A stretch of 20,018 nucleotides of DNA, taken from positions 1 through 20,018 of the forward strand of contig CANGGA010000002.1 in NCBI GenBank assembly GCA_947453285.1, given 5' to 3'. Source of the DNA: Microbacteriaceae bacterium (lineage in GTDB: Bacteria > Actinomycetota > Actinomycetes > Actinomycetales > Microbacteriaceae). The position numbers and the translations under genes were made by a program. Below the pieces are notes generated by a model. That model was not told the origin of the DNA. It ran no database searches and was given only the letters and a program-made list of their open reading frames with translations. Below are positions 11,665 through 19,370 of this stretch, piece after piece (position 1 is the stretch's first letter; each line of letters opens with the position of its first letter).

Positions 11665-12990
11665 CTAAGGCTCCAGACGGTTTGGTCCGCGGAACAAGTA
11701 GCCGACCTCGCGAATATTTGGCTGGTGCAACAGCAACATGATGACGCGAAGCAGACCCATGCCGAAGCCACCGTGTGCAGGGGCGCCGTATTTGAAGAAG
11801 TCGAGGTAAGTCTGCAAACCCTCTGGCTCAAGACCCTTTGACTTCACCTGCTCGATAAGAACGTCGAGGCGATGCTCGCGCTGAGCACCGGTGGTGATCT
11901 CGGTGCCGCGCCAAATCAGGTCATAGCTGTTGGTCAGCGCCGGGTTGTCAGCGTGACGCATGTGATAGAACGGGCGAACAGTCGCAGGGTAGTCGGTTAA
12001 GAAAACGAACTCGTGGCCGTGCTTCTCGAAGACGTGAGCAGCAATCTGGCGCTCACCCTCCGGATCCATGTCGCCACCGCGAGCAATCTCGTGGCCGCGC
12101 TCTTTCACAATCTCAACGGCTTCAGCCAAAGGAATGCGAGGGAACGGAACGGTTGGCACAACAACGTCGATGTCGAACAATCGCTTGATCTCTTCGCCGT
12201 GCTTTTCTTTCACAGCGCTGATGGCGCGAACCATGAGCTGCTCTTGAATAGCCATGACGTCTTCGTGCGAGTCGATCCATGAAACTTCGATGTCAACAGA
12301 GATGAACTCGGTTGCGTGACGAGAGGTGAAAGATGGGTCAGCGCGGAACACTGGGCCAATCTCAAAGATGCGACCGAAGCCGGCCATCATCGCCATCTGC
12401 TTATAGAACTGTGGGCTCTGTGCCAAGTAGGCGTGAGTCTCAAAATATTCGAGCTTGAACAATTCGGCGTTCGACTCAGAAGCAGAAGCCATCAACTTAG
12501 GTGAGTGAATCTCAACGAAGTTGTTTTCGCTCCAGTATTCGCGCCATGCGTGCTCGATGGTGGTCTGAATCTTGAAGACCAGGTTCATCTCTGCGCGGCG
12601 AAGATCCAAGAAGCGCCAGTCAAGACGCTTGTCAATCGAGGTGTCTTCGGCAATTGGGCTGATTGGGTCGGCAAGGGTGACAATCTCGATGTCATCGAGC
12701 TGAATCTCAAGACCGCCGAGCTTCACGCGCTCGTCGTGAACCAAACGACCGTGAACCCAGATAAATGAACCGGCGGTCAGGGTCGAAATCTTGGCGGCAA
12801 GTGCGTCGTTTTCGTCTGGCTGCTCGTCGACAACCGGGCGAGGGTAAGTCACCTGAACGTCACCAGACTCGTCGCGAAGAATCACAAACTGGATGCGCTT
12901 TTGATCGCGAAGCTTTTCGACCCAGCCACCGAGAACTACTGGCCCATCCTGGCGCGCGGCCAGGTCTTTAACGAGAGTGCGCTCGCGCAT
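11665..12990 (-). CDS. aspS: Aspartyl-tRNA synthetase, compact archaeal-like type (probable Asp/Asn non-discriminating)
   Basis: 441 aa from the ATG at 12990, chosen because AAGGA lies 4 nt before it; upstream in-frame starts (to 13068) lack a site. The OB-fold anticodon domain is at ~18-105. The class II core includes motif 2 FRADPSFTSRHATEF (215-229) and the aspartate site HADNP and WRGTEITTGAQREHR (359-374). It lacks the ~150-residue GAD insertion of standard bacterial AspRS, so it belongs to the compact type, many of which also charge tRNA-Asn for GatCAB. Motif 3 reads GGFGMGLLR (408-415), with Leu where most AspRS have Asp or Glu, and the end is LFRGPNRLEP. I cannot tell from this alone whether it is the sole AspRS. 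Confidence 0.9.
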   Translation of the reverse strand: MRERTLVKDLAARQDGPVVLGGWVEKLRDQKRIQFVILRDESGDVQVTYPRPVVDEQPDENDALAAKISTLTAGSFIWVHGRLVHDERVKLGGLEIQLDDIEIVTLADPISPIAEDTSIDKRLDWRFLDLRRAEMNLVFKIQTTIEHAWREYWSENNFVEIHSPKLMASASESNAELFKLEYFETHAYLAQSPQFYKQMAMMAGFGRIFEIGPVFRADPSFTSRHATEFISVDIEVSWIDSHEDVMAIQEQLMVRAISAVKEKHGEEIKRLFDIDVVVPTVPFPRIPLAEAVEIVKERGHEIARGGDMDPEGERQIAAHVFEKHGHEFVFLTDYPATVRPFYHMRHADNPALTNSYDLIWRGTEITTGAQREHRLDVLIEQVKSKGLEPEGLQTYLDFFKYGAPAHGGFGMGLLRVIMLLLHQPNIREVGYLFRGPNRLEP

Positions 12991-13037
12991 TTGATCCTTG
13001 CTTTCTTGCTGCATGTTGCCTGAATAGGCGTCTAGCC

Positions 13038-13063
13038 CCAAGTTTACCCGCGGGTAGACTTGG
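13038..13063. promoter_or_regulatory. 26-nt near-perfect palindrome in the aspS / phosphatase intergenic region
   Basis: CCAAGT-x-TACCCGCGGGTA-x-ACTTGG: 24 of 26 positions are symmetric around a CCGCGG core. It contains two opposed -10 hexamers, TAGACT (13055-13060, plus) and TAAACT (13046-13041, minus). The plus hexamer is six bases from the ATG at 13067, giving a leaderless phosphatase mRNA; the minus one would give aspS a leader of about 44 nt. The symmetry extends well past the hexamers, so a protein-binding site is possible. Confidence 0.6.
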
Positions 13064-13066
13064 CAC

Positions 13067-13702
13067 ATGCCCGCCGATCGCCTTCACTTGGTTCGCCACG
13101 GTGAGGTTCACAACCCAGGTGGCGTGCTTTATGGTCAACTTCCGCATTTTCACCTGAGTGAACGCGGAATCGAGATGGCCAAGACCGCAGCCGAGGCCAT
13201 CAAGGGCTTTGACCGCCCGGTTGCCAAGCTGATTTCGTCGCCTTTGTTGCGCACCCAGCAGTCATCCGAGCCAATTGCCGAGAACCACGGCCTCGACGTC
13301 ATCACCGATCAGCGCCTAATCGAGCCATACAACGTCTTTGAGGGCCGCAAGTTGAGCGCCAGACACATTGCGGTTCGCCCACACCTCTATCTGCATCTTC
13401 GCAACCCAAACACCCCGTCTTGGGGCGAGAGCTACGAGTCAATCGTCGCTCGAATGATGGCAGCCATGGATGACCTAGCGGCCGAGGTTGACTCTGGCGA
13501 CGTGGTGATGGTGACTCACCAGTTGCCAATCTGGATGGTTCACCAGGCGGTGGCCGGGGCCAAGCTCGCGCACAACCCGAAGAACCGTCGTTGCGGACTA
13601 TCTTCGATCACCAGCTTCGAAAAGCGTGATGGCGTTTGGGTTGAGGTTGGCTACTTCGACCCGGCAGCTAGCGCCGGCGCAAAAGACAAGGGAGCGGTCT
13701 AG
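13067..13702 (+). CDS. Histidine phosphatase family protein (phosphoglycerate-mutase-like), cytochrome c cassette
   Basis: 211 aa. The catalytic RHG is at residues 10-12 (LHLVRHGEVHNPGG), the second arginine R62 in SSPLLRTQQS, the acid E86 in LIEPYNVFEG and the second histidine H151 in VMVTHQLPI, so all four catalytic positions are present. A cytosolic phosphatase of unknown substrate. Actinobacteria keep such a gene directly before resA-ccdA-resB-ccsB (M. tuberculosis Rv0525 before Rv0526-Rv0529), and the same order is seen here; its stop overlaps the next start by one base. The ATG at 13067 is supported by a leaderless -10 (TAGACT, six bases). The link to cytochrome c assembly is positional only. 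Confidence 0.9.
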   Translation: MPADRLHLVRHGEVHNPGGVLYGQLPHFHLSERGIEMAKTAAEAIKGFDRPVAKLISSPLLRTQQSSEPIAENHGLDVITDQRLIEPYNVFEGRKLSARHIAVRPHLYLHLRNPNTPSWGESYESIVARMMAAMDDLAAEVDSGDVVMVTHQLPIWMVHQAVAGAKLAHNPKNRRCGLSSITSFEKRDGVWVEVGYFDPAASAGAKDKGAV

Positions 13703-14298
13703 TGATGATCGGTCTTCGAAAGTTTGCAGCCGCCGCGCTCGCGGTCTCGGCAGTTTTTAGTTTGAGCGCTTGCGCCAACGACCCACTCGCAAATCAGTTC
13801 AAGGCTGGCGACAACAAAAACTACATCGCGGGCGATGGCAGCGTTGCAGAATTCGCAGAAGCAAACCGCGGTGAGCCGATTGTTTGGTCTGGTGCAACCG
13901 AGAGCGGCGCCGTGCTTAGGAATTCGCAGCTGACAGGTGTCGTTGTCGTCATGAACTTTTGGTATGCCGGCTGTGCGCCTTGTCGCGCTGAGGCAAAAGA
14001 TTTAGTTGCGATGAACCGAATGTTTCTCGGCAAAAATGTTCAGTTCGTCGGAGTGAATGTGCGCGACACCGCACCAACCGCTCTCGCGTTCGATCGCACC
14101 TTCGACATCACCTGGCCGTCAATCATCGATGCGCAGAGCGGTTCGGTATTGCTCGCTTTCACAGGCATCGTCACACCGCAAGCGGTGCCAACGACAATCG
14201 TGATTGACAAGAAGGGTCGCGTGGCCGCCCGCATTCTCGGCCGTTTCGAAAACTCAACTTTGAAAGCAATGATTCAGCGAGTGGTTGACGAAAAGTGA
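13702..14298 (+). CDS. resA: Thioredoxin-like lipoprotein ResA/TlpA for cytochrome c maturation
   Basis: 198 aa. A lipoprotein signal with lipobox LSAC (C24) follows a short basic N-region and hydrophobic helix, so it is anchored on the outer face of the membrane. The thioredoxin fold carries W87-Y-A-G-C91-A-P-C94, the catalytic CxxC, and the cis-proline segment AVPTTIVID. ResA-type proteins keep the heme-attachment cysteines of apocytochrome c reduced, using electrons from CcdA, encoded next. The start is GTG at 13702, overlapping the phosphatase stop; an ATG follows at once (13705), and GGGAG upstream could serve either. Its stop overlaps the ccdA start by 4 nt. Confidence 0.9.
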   Translation: MMIGLRKFAAAALAVSAVFSLSACANDPLANQFKAGDNKNYIAGDGSVAEFAEANRGEPIVWSGATESGAVLRNSQLTGVVVVMNFWYAGCAPCRAEAKDLVAMNRMFLGKNVQFVGVNVRDTAPTALAFDRTFDITWPSIIDAQSGSVLLAFTGIVTPQAVPTTIVIDKKGRVAARILGRFENSTLKAMIQRVVDEK

Positions 14299-15017
14299 AT
14301 TTAGCTCAGCAAATTCTCGGCGGGTCGATGTTCATCGCGATTCCGATTTCGATACTTGCTGGTTTGGTTTCATTCTTGAGTCCGTGCGTTTTGCCGCTGG
14401 TTCCCGGATACCTCGGTTTCGTCTCTGGCAACGCCGCACCCAAGTCGCGCATCGTGCTCGGCACAATTTTGTTCGTGCTTGGTTTCACTTCGGTATTTGT
14501 TTCGCTGGGCACCGTGTTCGGCGTTTTCGGTGCCCGCCTGCACGCATACAGTTTTGTAATTCAGCCGATTCTTGGAGCAATCGTCATCGCGCTTGGCCTT
14601 GTTATGGTCGGGCAATTCGGCTTCATGCAACGAACCATCAAGCCAAACTGGCGACCACGCATGGGGCTGGTTGGCGCGCCACTGCTGGGTATCGTCTTTG
14701 GACTCGGCTGGACGCCGTGCATCGGCCCAACCCTGGCTTCGGTGCTCGCGCTAAGCCTCGACTCGAGTCAGGCGGTTCGCGGCTTGGTCTTGACCATCGC
14801 CTATTCGTTCGGCCTCGGGCTGCCATTCGTGGCAATCGCCGCCGGATTCTCGTGGGCCACTCGATCTGTCGGTTTCGTGCGCAAGCACATCCGTGGCTTT
14901 AACATCGCCGGTGGTGCACTGTTGATTGTTCTCGGTCTGCTCTTGGTCACCGGTGTTTGGAACACGGTCATCGAATATTTTCAGGTGGTGAACAGTGGCT
15001 TCTTCCCAGCAATTTGA
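14295..15017 (+). CDS. ccdA: CcdA, membrane thiol-disulfide electron carrier
   Basis: 240 aa, six predicted membrane helices. It has the two intramembrane cysteines of the family, C31 in LSPCVLPLVPGYLG and C142 in GWTPCIGPTLASVL, in the characteristic SPC/TPC proline contexts. It carries reducing power from cytoplasmic thioredoxin across the membrane to ResA. The GTG start overlaps the resA stop (GTGA), and its end overlaps the resB start by 23 nt, indicating tight translational coupling. Confidence 0.95.
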   Translation: MNLAQQILGGSMFIAIPISILAGLVSFLSPCVLPLVPGYLGFVSGNAAPKSRIVLGTILFVLGFTSVFVSLGTVFGVFGARLHAYSFVIQPILGAIVIALGLVMVGQFGFMQRTIKPNWRPRMGLVGAPLLGIVFGLGWTPCIGPTLASVLALSLDSSQAVRGLVLTIAYSFGLGLPFVAIAAGFSWATRSVGFVRKHIRGFNIAGGALLIVLGLLLVTGVWNTVIEYFQVVNSGFFPAI

Positions 15018-16524
15018 ATCACCTGAGATCGGCCTGAAGGGTTGGGCGCGCTGGTTCTGGCGTCAACTGACTTCAATGCGCACCGCACTTTTGCTTTTGT
15101 TGCTCTTGGCGGCTGCCGCGATTCCCGGATCGGTTTATCCGCAGCGAAGCGCAGACCCAAATGGAGTCACAGCTTTCTTCGACGCCGAACCGCAACTTGC
15201 GGCTGTGCTTGACAAATTTCAAATCTTTGATGTTTACACTTCGAACTGGTTCAGCGCGATTTATATTTTGCTTTTCATCAGCCTGATTGGCTGCGTGGTT
15301 CCTCGCACTCGTGTGCACTTCGATAACTTGCGAGCCGCGCCACCTTCTGCTCCGAGAAACTTTGCGCGTATGCCCTCAAACAAGACCGTCAAATCGAAAA
15401 AGGCAAACGTGGTTGCCTTGGCCGAACAAATTTTGCGCAAGCAGGGCTACCGTGTCGTCGCAACCAAAACCACGGTTGCTGCTGAGCGCGGATATCTTCG
15501 CGAAACCGGAAACCTGATTTTTCACTTTTCGCTAATCGGTGTGTTGATTGCAGTTGGAATCGGCGGCGGACTCAGTTACAGCGGTCAGCGCGTTTTGATT
15601 GAAGGCGAAACCTTCGTGAACAACCTCGCCGGCTATGACTCGCTTTCGCCAGGCACGTTCTTCAACGAGAACCGCCTCACACCTTTCAGTGTGAAGCTCG
15701 ACAAGTTCAACGTGATCTTCGACATCAAGAACCAGACCAACATCGGCACACCGCTCGACTTCAAGGCGCAGGTGACCAGCAAGATTGGCGCAAACGGCAA
15801 GGCGACCTCGGGGGTCATCCGTGTGAATGAGCCGCTAGAACTGCCAAACGCCAACCTTTACCTGACCGGCAACGGCTATGCCCCGGTGGTCACCGTGCGC
15901 GACGCCAACGGCAACATCTCGTTCTCTGGCCCAACCGCCTTCTTGCCGCAAGACAAGAACTACACCTCGCTTGGCGTCTATAAGTTGCCAGACGCAAAGC
16001 CTCAGCAGTTCGGCATGATCTCGTTCTTCTACCCGACCGTCGACAAGCTGACCACGGGCGCTAAGACCTCGATTTTTCCTGACCCGATCAACCCGCTTCT
16101 CACCATGAACGTCTATGTTGGCGATCTCGGTCTCGATGGCGGGGTGCCAAAGAACGTCTATTCGCTAGACATCGCGAAGATGAAGCAGGTCGCCGGTGGC
16201 AAGAGCGGGGTCAAGGGCCTCGAGCTCACCAAGGGGCAGACCGTGGCGCTGCCAAACGGCATGGGCACGGTGACCTTCGATAGCCTCAAACGATTCATCT
16301 CGCTCGACATTAGTTACAACCCCGGCGAGGGATGGATTTTGCTCTTCGCATTGTTAGCACTTGGTGGATTGATTCTTTCGTTGCTTGTGCCGCGCAGACG
16401 CGTTTGGGTTCGCAAGACCACGGATGGCTTCGAGCTGGCGGCGCTGGCTCGTGGAGACGATCCAACGCTTGAAAAGATAATCGCCGAATTGGCAGACGAG
16501 ATTAAGAAGGCAAAACTTGACTAA
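14995..16524 (+). CDS. resB: ResB/Ccs1, cytochrome c System II heme-handling protein
   Basis: 509 aa. Membrane helices lie near residues 27-45 (SMRTALLLLLLLAAAAIPGS), 82-100, 178-196 and 445-468, with a large external domain of ~250 residues between the third and fourth. The opening W...LTSMRTALLLLLLLA, the 'IPGSVYPQR' turn and the FHFSLIGVLIAVGIGG helix are typical ResB/Ccs1 features. With CcsB/CcsA it exports heme and attaches it to apocytochrome c outside the membrane. The GTG start lies inside the ccdA 3' end, with AGGTGG about 7 nt before it. The stop overlaps the ccsB start by 8 nt. Confidence 0.94.
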   Translation: MASSQQFESPEIGLKGWARWFWRQLTSMRTALLLLLLLAAAAIPGSVYPQRSADPNGVTAFFDAEPQLAAVLDKFQIFDVYTSNWFSAIYILLFISLIGCVVPRTRVHFDNLRAAPPSAPRNFARMPSNKTVKSKKANVVALAEQILRKQGYRVVATKTTVAAERGYLRETGNLIFHFSLIGVLIAVGIGGGLSYSGQRVLIEGETFVNNLAGYDSLSPGTFFNENRLTPFSVKLDKFNVIFDIKNQTNIGTPLDFKAQVTSKIGANGKATSGVIRVNEPLELPNANLYLTGNGYAPVVTVRDANGNISFSGPTAFLPQDKNYTSLGVYKLPDAKPQQFGMISFFYPTVDKLTTGAKTSIFPDPINPLLTMNVYVGDLGLDGGVPKNVYSLDIAKMKQVAGGKSGVKGLELTKGQTVALPNGMGTVTFDSLKRFISLDISYNPGEGWILLFALLALGGLILSLLVPRRRVWVRKTTDGFELAALARGDDPTLEKIIAELADEIKKAKLD

Positions 16525-17434
16525 CGTGGTGCTCAACGAGGGGCTGTCGCAATATTCGCGACTCTTTATATATCTTGCGATGGCGATCTATACATTCTCG
16601 TTCTTGGCATATGCGCTAAACCTCTCGCGTCAGGCGAGCGAAGACAAGTCGGTTCGCGCCGTTGCTTCTAGGACCGAACGCGTTGCATTGGTCTTGTTGA
16701 TTGTCTCCGCAGCTATTCATGGTGCTGGTGTGGTCATGCGTGCCATCTCGGTTTCGCGCGTGCCATGGGGCAACATGTATGAGTTCTCGATCACCGGAAG
16801 CTTTGTGATTGTTGCAATCTTCATCGCGGCGCAGTTCTTTGTTCGCGACATCAAGTTCATCGCGATTTTAGTAAGCGGCTTTGCGTTGCTTGTGCTCGGT
16901 GCTGCAACAACCATTTTTTACGTCGAAGTTAAATCGCTAATGCCGGCTTTGCAGAACTATTGGCTTTACATTCACGTGAGCGTTGCAGTGCTTGCAACAG
17001 CGTTCTTCAATATCGCGGCAGCACTATCGGTTGCCTTCTTGTTTAAGAGCTCGGCATTCATCACCAAGCGCAAGAACGCAATCGCTAAGCCGCTTGGGCG
17101 CGTGCTCGCTGTGTTTCCTGCCGAGAACAAACTAGAGAAGTTGGCATACAGGTTCAACATCATCGGGTTCATTCTTTGGACCTTCACCCTAATTGCCGGT
17201 GCAATCTGGGCCGAGCGTGCCTGGCACCGCTACTGGGGCTGGGACACCAAAGAGGTTTGGACCTTCATCATCTGGACCTTGTATGCCGGCTACCTGCACG
17301 CCAATGCCACTCGCGGCTGGTCTGGAAAGCGTTCGGCCTGGCTGTCGCTAATTGGCTTTGCCGCTGTGATTTTCAACTTCACAATCGTGAACCTCTTCTT
17401 CAAGGGTCTTCACGTTTATAGCGGCCTGAAATAA
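16517..17434 (+). CDS. ccsB: CcsB/CcsA, cytochrome c-type biogenesis heme exporter/ligase
   Basis: 305 aa, about eight membrane helices. The tryptophan-rich heme-binding WWD motif is W240-GWDTKEVWTF, followed by the characteristic 'IIWTLYAGYLHA.ATRGW.GK' segment. Candidate heme-ligand histidines are H69, H153, H261 and H299. The family works with ResB in System II cytochrome c synthesis. The start is TTG at 16517, preferred over the GTG at 16526 because AAGAAGG lies 6 nt before it; it overlaps the resB stop. Named ccsB in many actinobacteria and ccsA elsewhere. It ends 2 nt from the convergent menC stop, with no obvious terminator between. Confidence 0.94.
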   Translation: MTNVVLNEGLSQYSRLFIYLAMAIYTFSFLAYALNLSRQASEDKSVRAVASRTERVALVLLIVSAAIHGAGVVMRAISVSRVPWGNMYEFSITGSFVIVAIFIAAQFFVRDIKFIAILVSGFALLVLGAATTIFYVEVKSLMPALQNYWLYIHVSVAVLATAFFNIAAALSVAFLFKSSAFITKRKNAIAKPLGRVLAVFPAENKLEKLAYRFNIIGFILWTFTLIAGAIWAERAWHRYWGWDTKEVWTFIIWTLYAGYLHANATRGWSGKRSAWLSLIGFAAVIFNFTIVNLFFKGLHVYSGLK

Positions 17435-17436
17435 AA

Positions 17437-18426
17437 CTAGATCAGGTTGTAGCAGCGCTCTAGTCGCGCGAGCCACCATTCGGTTCGTTCGCTTTCGGCT
17501 GCGAGTTTTGCGAGTTTAGTTTCGCTCGGCACGGCTCGCTTAACTTCTAGCTGTGAATCACGAGCGATGAATGGTTCTTCGCAAACGTCGTCGGCGAGCA
17601 AGGCAACTGTGCCAAGACCGGCGTCGAAACTCTCGACTTCTAATGCCGCGGCAAGGTGCAAGCCCATCGAGATTCCCACGGATGTCTCGAGCGCACTCGA
17701 AACAGTAACCGGCAGTTTTGCTTCGCGCGTGATGTCGAGTGCCGACTTTATGCCACCGAGCGGTTGTGCCTTGATTACGAGCACGTCGGCTGCGTTTGCG
17801 TGAGCCACGGCAAGTGGATCGCTAACCTTGCGAACAGATTCGTCTGCCGCGACCTTTACTCCGATGCGTGCAAGTTGTAGTCGCACTTCGGCAAGCTCGG
17901 CAATGGTCTTTACCGGCTGTTCAAAATATTGAAGATCGATTGATTCAATCGATAGTTCTTTGGCGAGCTCGATCGCATTTTCGATTTCGAAGCCGCCGTT
18001 GGCATCGAGGCGAATAGCGACGCCTCGATAAAGTTCGTGCACTTTGCGAATTCTTGCGAGGTCGTCTTCGAGACTCTGACCAGGTTCGGCCACCTTGATT
18101 TTTACGGTGCGAAATTTTCCAAAGGCGGCCAACTGCTCTTCAACGCTTTCTGCAGGCACTGCCGCAAGAGTGGCGTTGATAAAGATGCTTTGGCTATTGA
18201 GAGCCGGGGTAGCCGACCAACCAAATTCGAGCGCTGCGCGCAGCCAGACGGCCGCCTCGTCGTCTTGATATTCGAGAAACGGCGACCACTCGGTCCATCC
18301 GTGGCTGCCTTCGAAAAGCACCACCTCGCGGTGGGTTACGCCTCGAAACTTAACCCGCATGGGAACCGAGAGCACGCGTGCAGAGCCCAGCAGGTCGCTA
18401 ATCGCGGGTTTCGGGGCCAAGGTCAC
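17437..18426 (-). CDS. menC: o-Succinylbenzoate synthase
   Basis: 329 aa, enolase superfamily, similar in length to the mycobacterial enzyme. Catalytic lysine region TVKIKVAEPG (K109/K111), metal ligands D141 (IRLDANGG), E169 (LQYFEQP) and D195 (VAADES), and the second base K219 (LVIKAQPLGG), all intact. It dehydrates SHCHC to o-succinylbenzoate in menaquinone synthesis. The start is GTG at 18426: a TAGACT hexamer lies exactly six bases upstream, so the mRNA is probably leaderless. Divergent from menB, with only 17 bp between the two start codons. Confidence 0.93.
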   Translation of the reverse strand: MTLAPKPAISDLLGSARVLSVPMRVKFRGVTHREVVLFEGSHGWTEWSPFLEYQDDEAAVWLRAALEFGWSATPALNSQSIFINATLAAVPAESVEEQLAAFGKFRTVKIKVAEPGQSLEDDLARIRKVHELYRGVAIRLDANGGFEIENAIELAKELSIESIDLQYFEQPVKTIAELAEVRLQLARIGVKVAADESVRKVSDPLAVAHANAADVLVIKAQPLGGIKSALDITREAKLPVTVSSALETSVGISMGLHLAAALEVESFDAGLGTVALLADDVCEEPFIARDSQLEVKRAVPSETKLAKLAAESERTEWWLARLERCYNLI

Positions 18427-18443
18427 GTTGTTAGTCTAGATTC
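18427..18443. promoter_or_regulatory. 17-bp divergent promoter with overlapping -10s, menC / menB
   Basis: TAGTCTA (18432-18438) contains both -10 hexamers: TAGTCT on the plus strand for menB and TAGACT on the minus strand for menC, overlapping by five bases. Each is exactly six bases from its start codon (ATG at 18444, GTG at 18426). Both mRNAs should be leaderless, and the -35 regions would lie in the opposite gene. Confidence 0.65.
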
Positions 18444-19355
18444 ATGTCTAATCAGGTATCCGAGTTGTTCGACGCCGCCATTTGGCGCGAGGTAGCTGGT
18501 TTTGAGGCGCTCACAGACATTACATACCACCGCCACGTCTCGCTTGGCATGGTTCGCATTGCGTTTAATCGACCAGAGGTGCGCAACGCATTTCGCCCAA
18601 AGACCGTAGACGAATTGGCTGCTGCTCTCGAGCATGCGCGCGTTGACTCAAAGGTTGGAGTCGTGCTCTTGACCGGCAACGGCCCTTCACCCAAGGATGG
18701 CGGCTGGGCTTTCTCGAGTGGCGGCGATCAGCGCGTGCGGGGCAAAGACGGCTATAAATATGCCGATGGCGAAGACGCATCTTCTATCGATGCCGGTCGC
18801 AGCGGTCGTTTGCACATTCTTGAAGTTCAGCGTTTGATTCGTTTCATGCCGAAGATCGTTATTGCGCTTGTCCCGGGCTGGGCTGCCGGTGGCGGTCACT
18901 CACTCAACGTGATTGCCGACCTATCTATTGCGTCGCGTGAGCACGCGCGGTTCAAGCAGACCGATGCAGACGTTGCTTCTTTCGACGCGGGCTATGGCAG
19001 TGCATACCTCGCTCGTCAGGTTGGCCAAAAGTTTGCTCGTGAGATTTTCTTTTTGGGCCAGGAATATTCGGCTCAGCGCGCCTATGAAATGGGCGTGATC
19101 AACGCGGTTGTCGATCATGCAGATCTTGAAAAGACCGGTGTCGAGTGGGGAGCCGAAATTCTTCGCAAGTCTCCGCAGGCTGTTCGCATGTTGAAGTTTG
19201 CCTTCAACACTGTAGACGATGGTTTAGTTGGCCAGCAGATTTTTGCCGGTGAGGCAACTCGCCTTGCCTACGGCACGGCTGAGGCTGCAGAGGGTCGCGA
19301 CGCTTTCTTAGAGAAGCGCGAACCCGACTGGTCACCGTTTCCTTGGCACTACTAG
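18444..19355 (+). CDS. menB: 1,4-Dihydroxy-2-naphthoyl-CoA synthase
   Basis: 303 aa, crotonase fold. It has the signature FNRPEVRNAFRPKTVDELA, the oxyanion region FSSGGDQRVRGKDGY, VPGWAAGGGHSLN, and the diagnostic C-terminus DWSPFPWHY. D174 in the KQTDADV segment corresponds to the Asp of the mycobacterial enzyme rather than the Gly of the E. coli one, so the bicarbonate-independent type is expected; that rests on recalled knowledge. It closes the naphthoate ring from OSB-CoA. The ATG at 18444 is leaderless by the -10 spacing. menE follows 15 nt later on the same strand. Confidence 0.96.
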   Translation: MSNQVSELFDAAIWREVAGFEALTDITYHRHVSLGMVRIAFNRPEVRNAFRPKTVDELAAALEHARVDSKVGVVLLTGNGPSPKDGGWAFSSGGDQRVRGKDGYKYADGEDASSIDAGRSGRLHILEVQRLIRFMPKIVIALVPGWAAGGGHSLNVIADLSIASREHARFKQTDADVASFDAGYGSAYLARQVGQKFAREIFFLGQEYSAQRAYEMGVINAVVDHADLEKTGVEWGAEILRKSPQAVRMLKFAFNTVDDGLVGQQIFAGEATRLAYGTAEAAEGRDAFLEKREPDWSPFPWHY

Positions 19356-19370
19356 GCGGCAACTAACCGC

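Noticed and set aside
12991..13068. Upstream extension of aspS to a start at 13068
   Set aside because: The added 26 residues match nothing in AspRS, there is no ribosome site, and the extension would run through the palindrome and into the phosphatase start. The ATG at 12990 has AAGGA before it.
14285..14902. 205-codon plus-strand frame overlapping ccdA
   Set aside because: CcdA in the other frame has both intramembrane cysteines and six helices; this frame is Arg/His/Trp-rich with no family features.
18037..18495. 152-codon plus-strand frame across the menC start
   Set aside because: It is antisense to MenC, which has all catalytic residues, and it crosses the divergent promoter.
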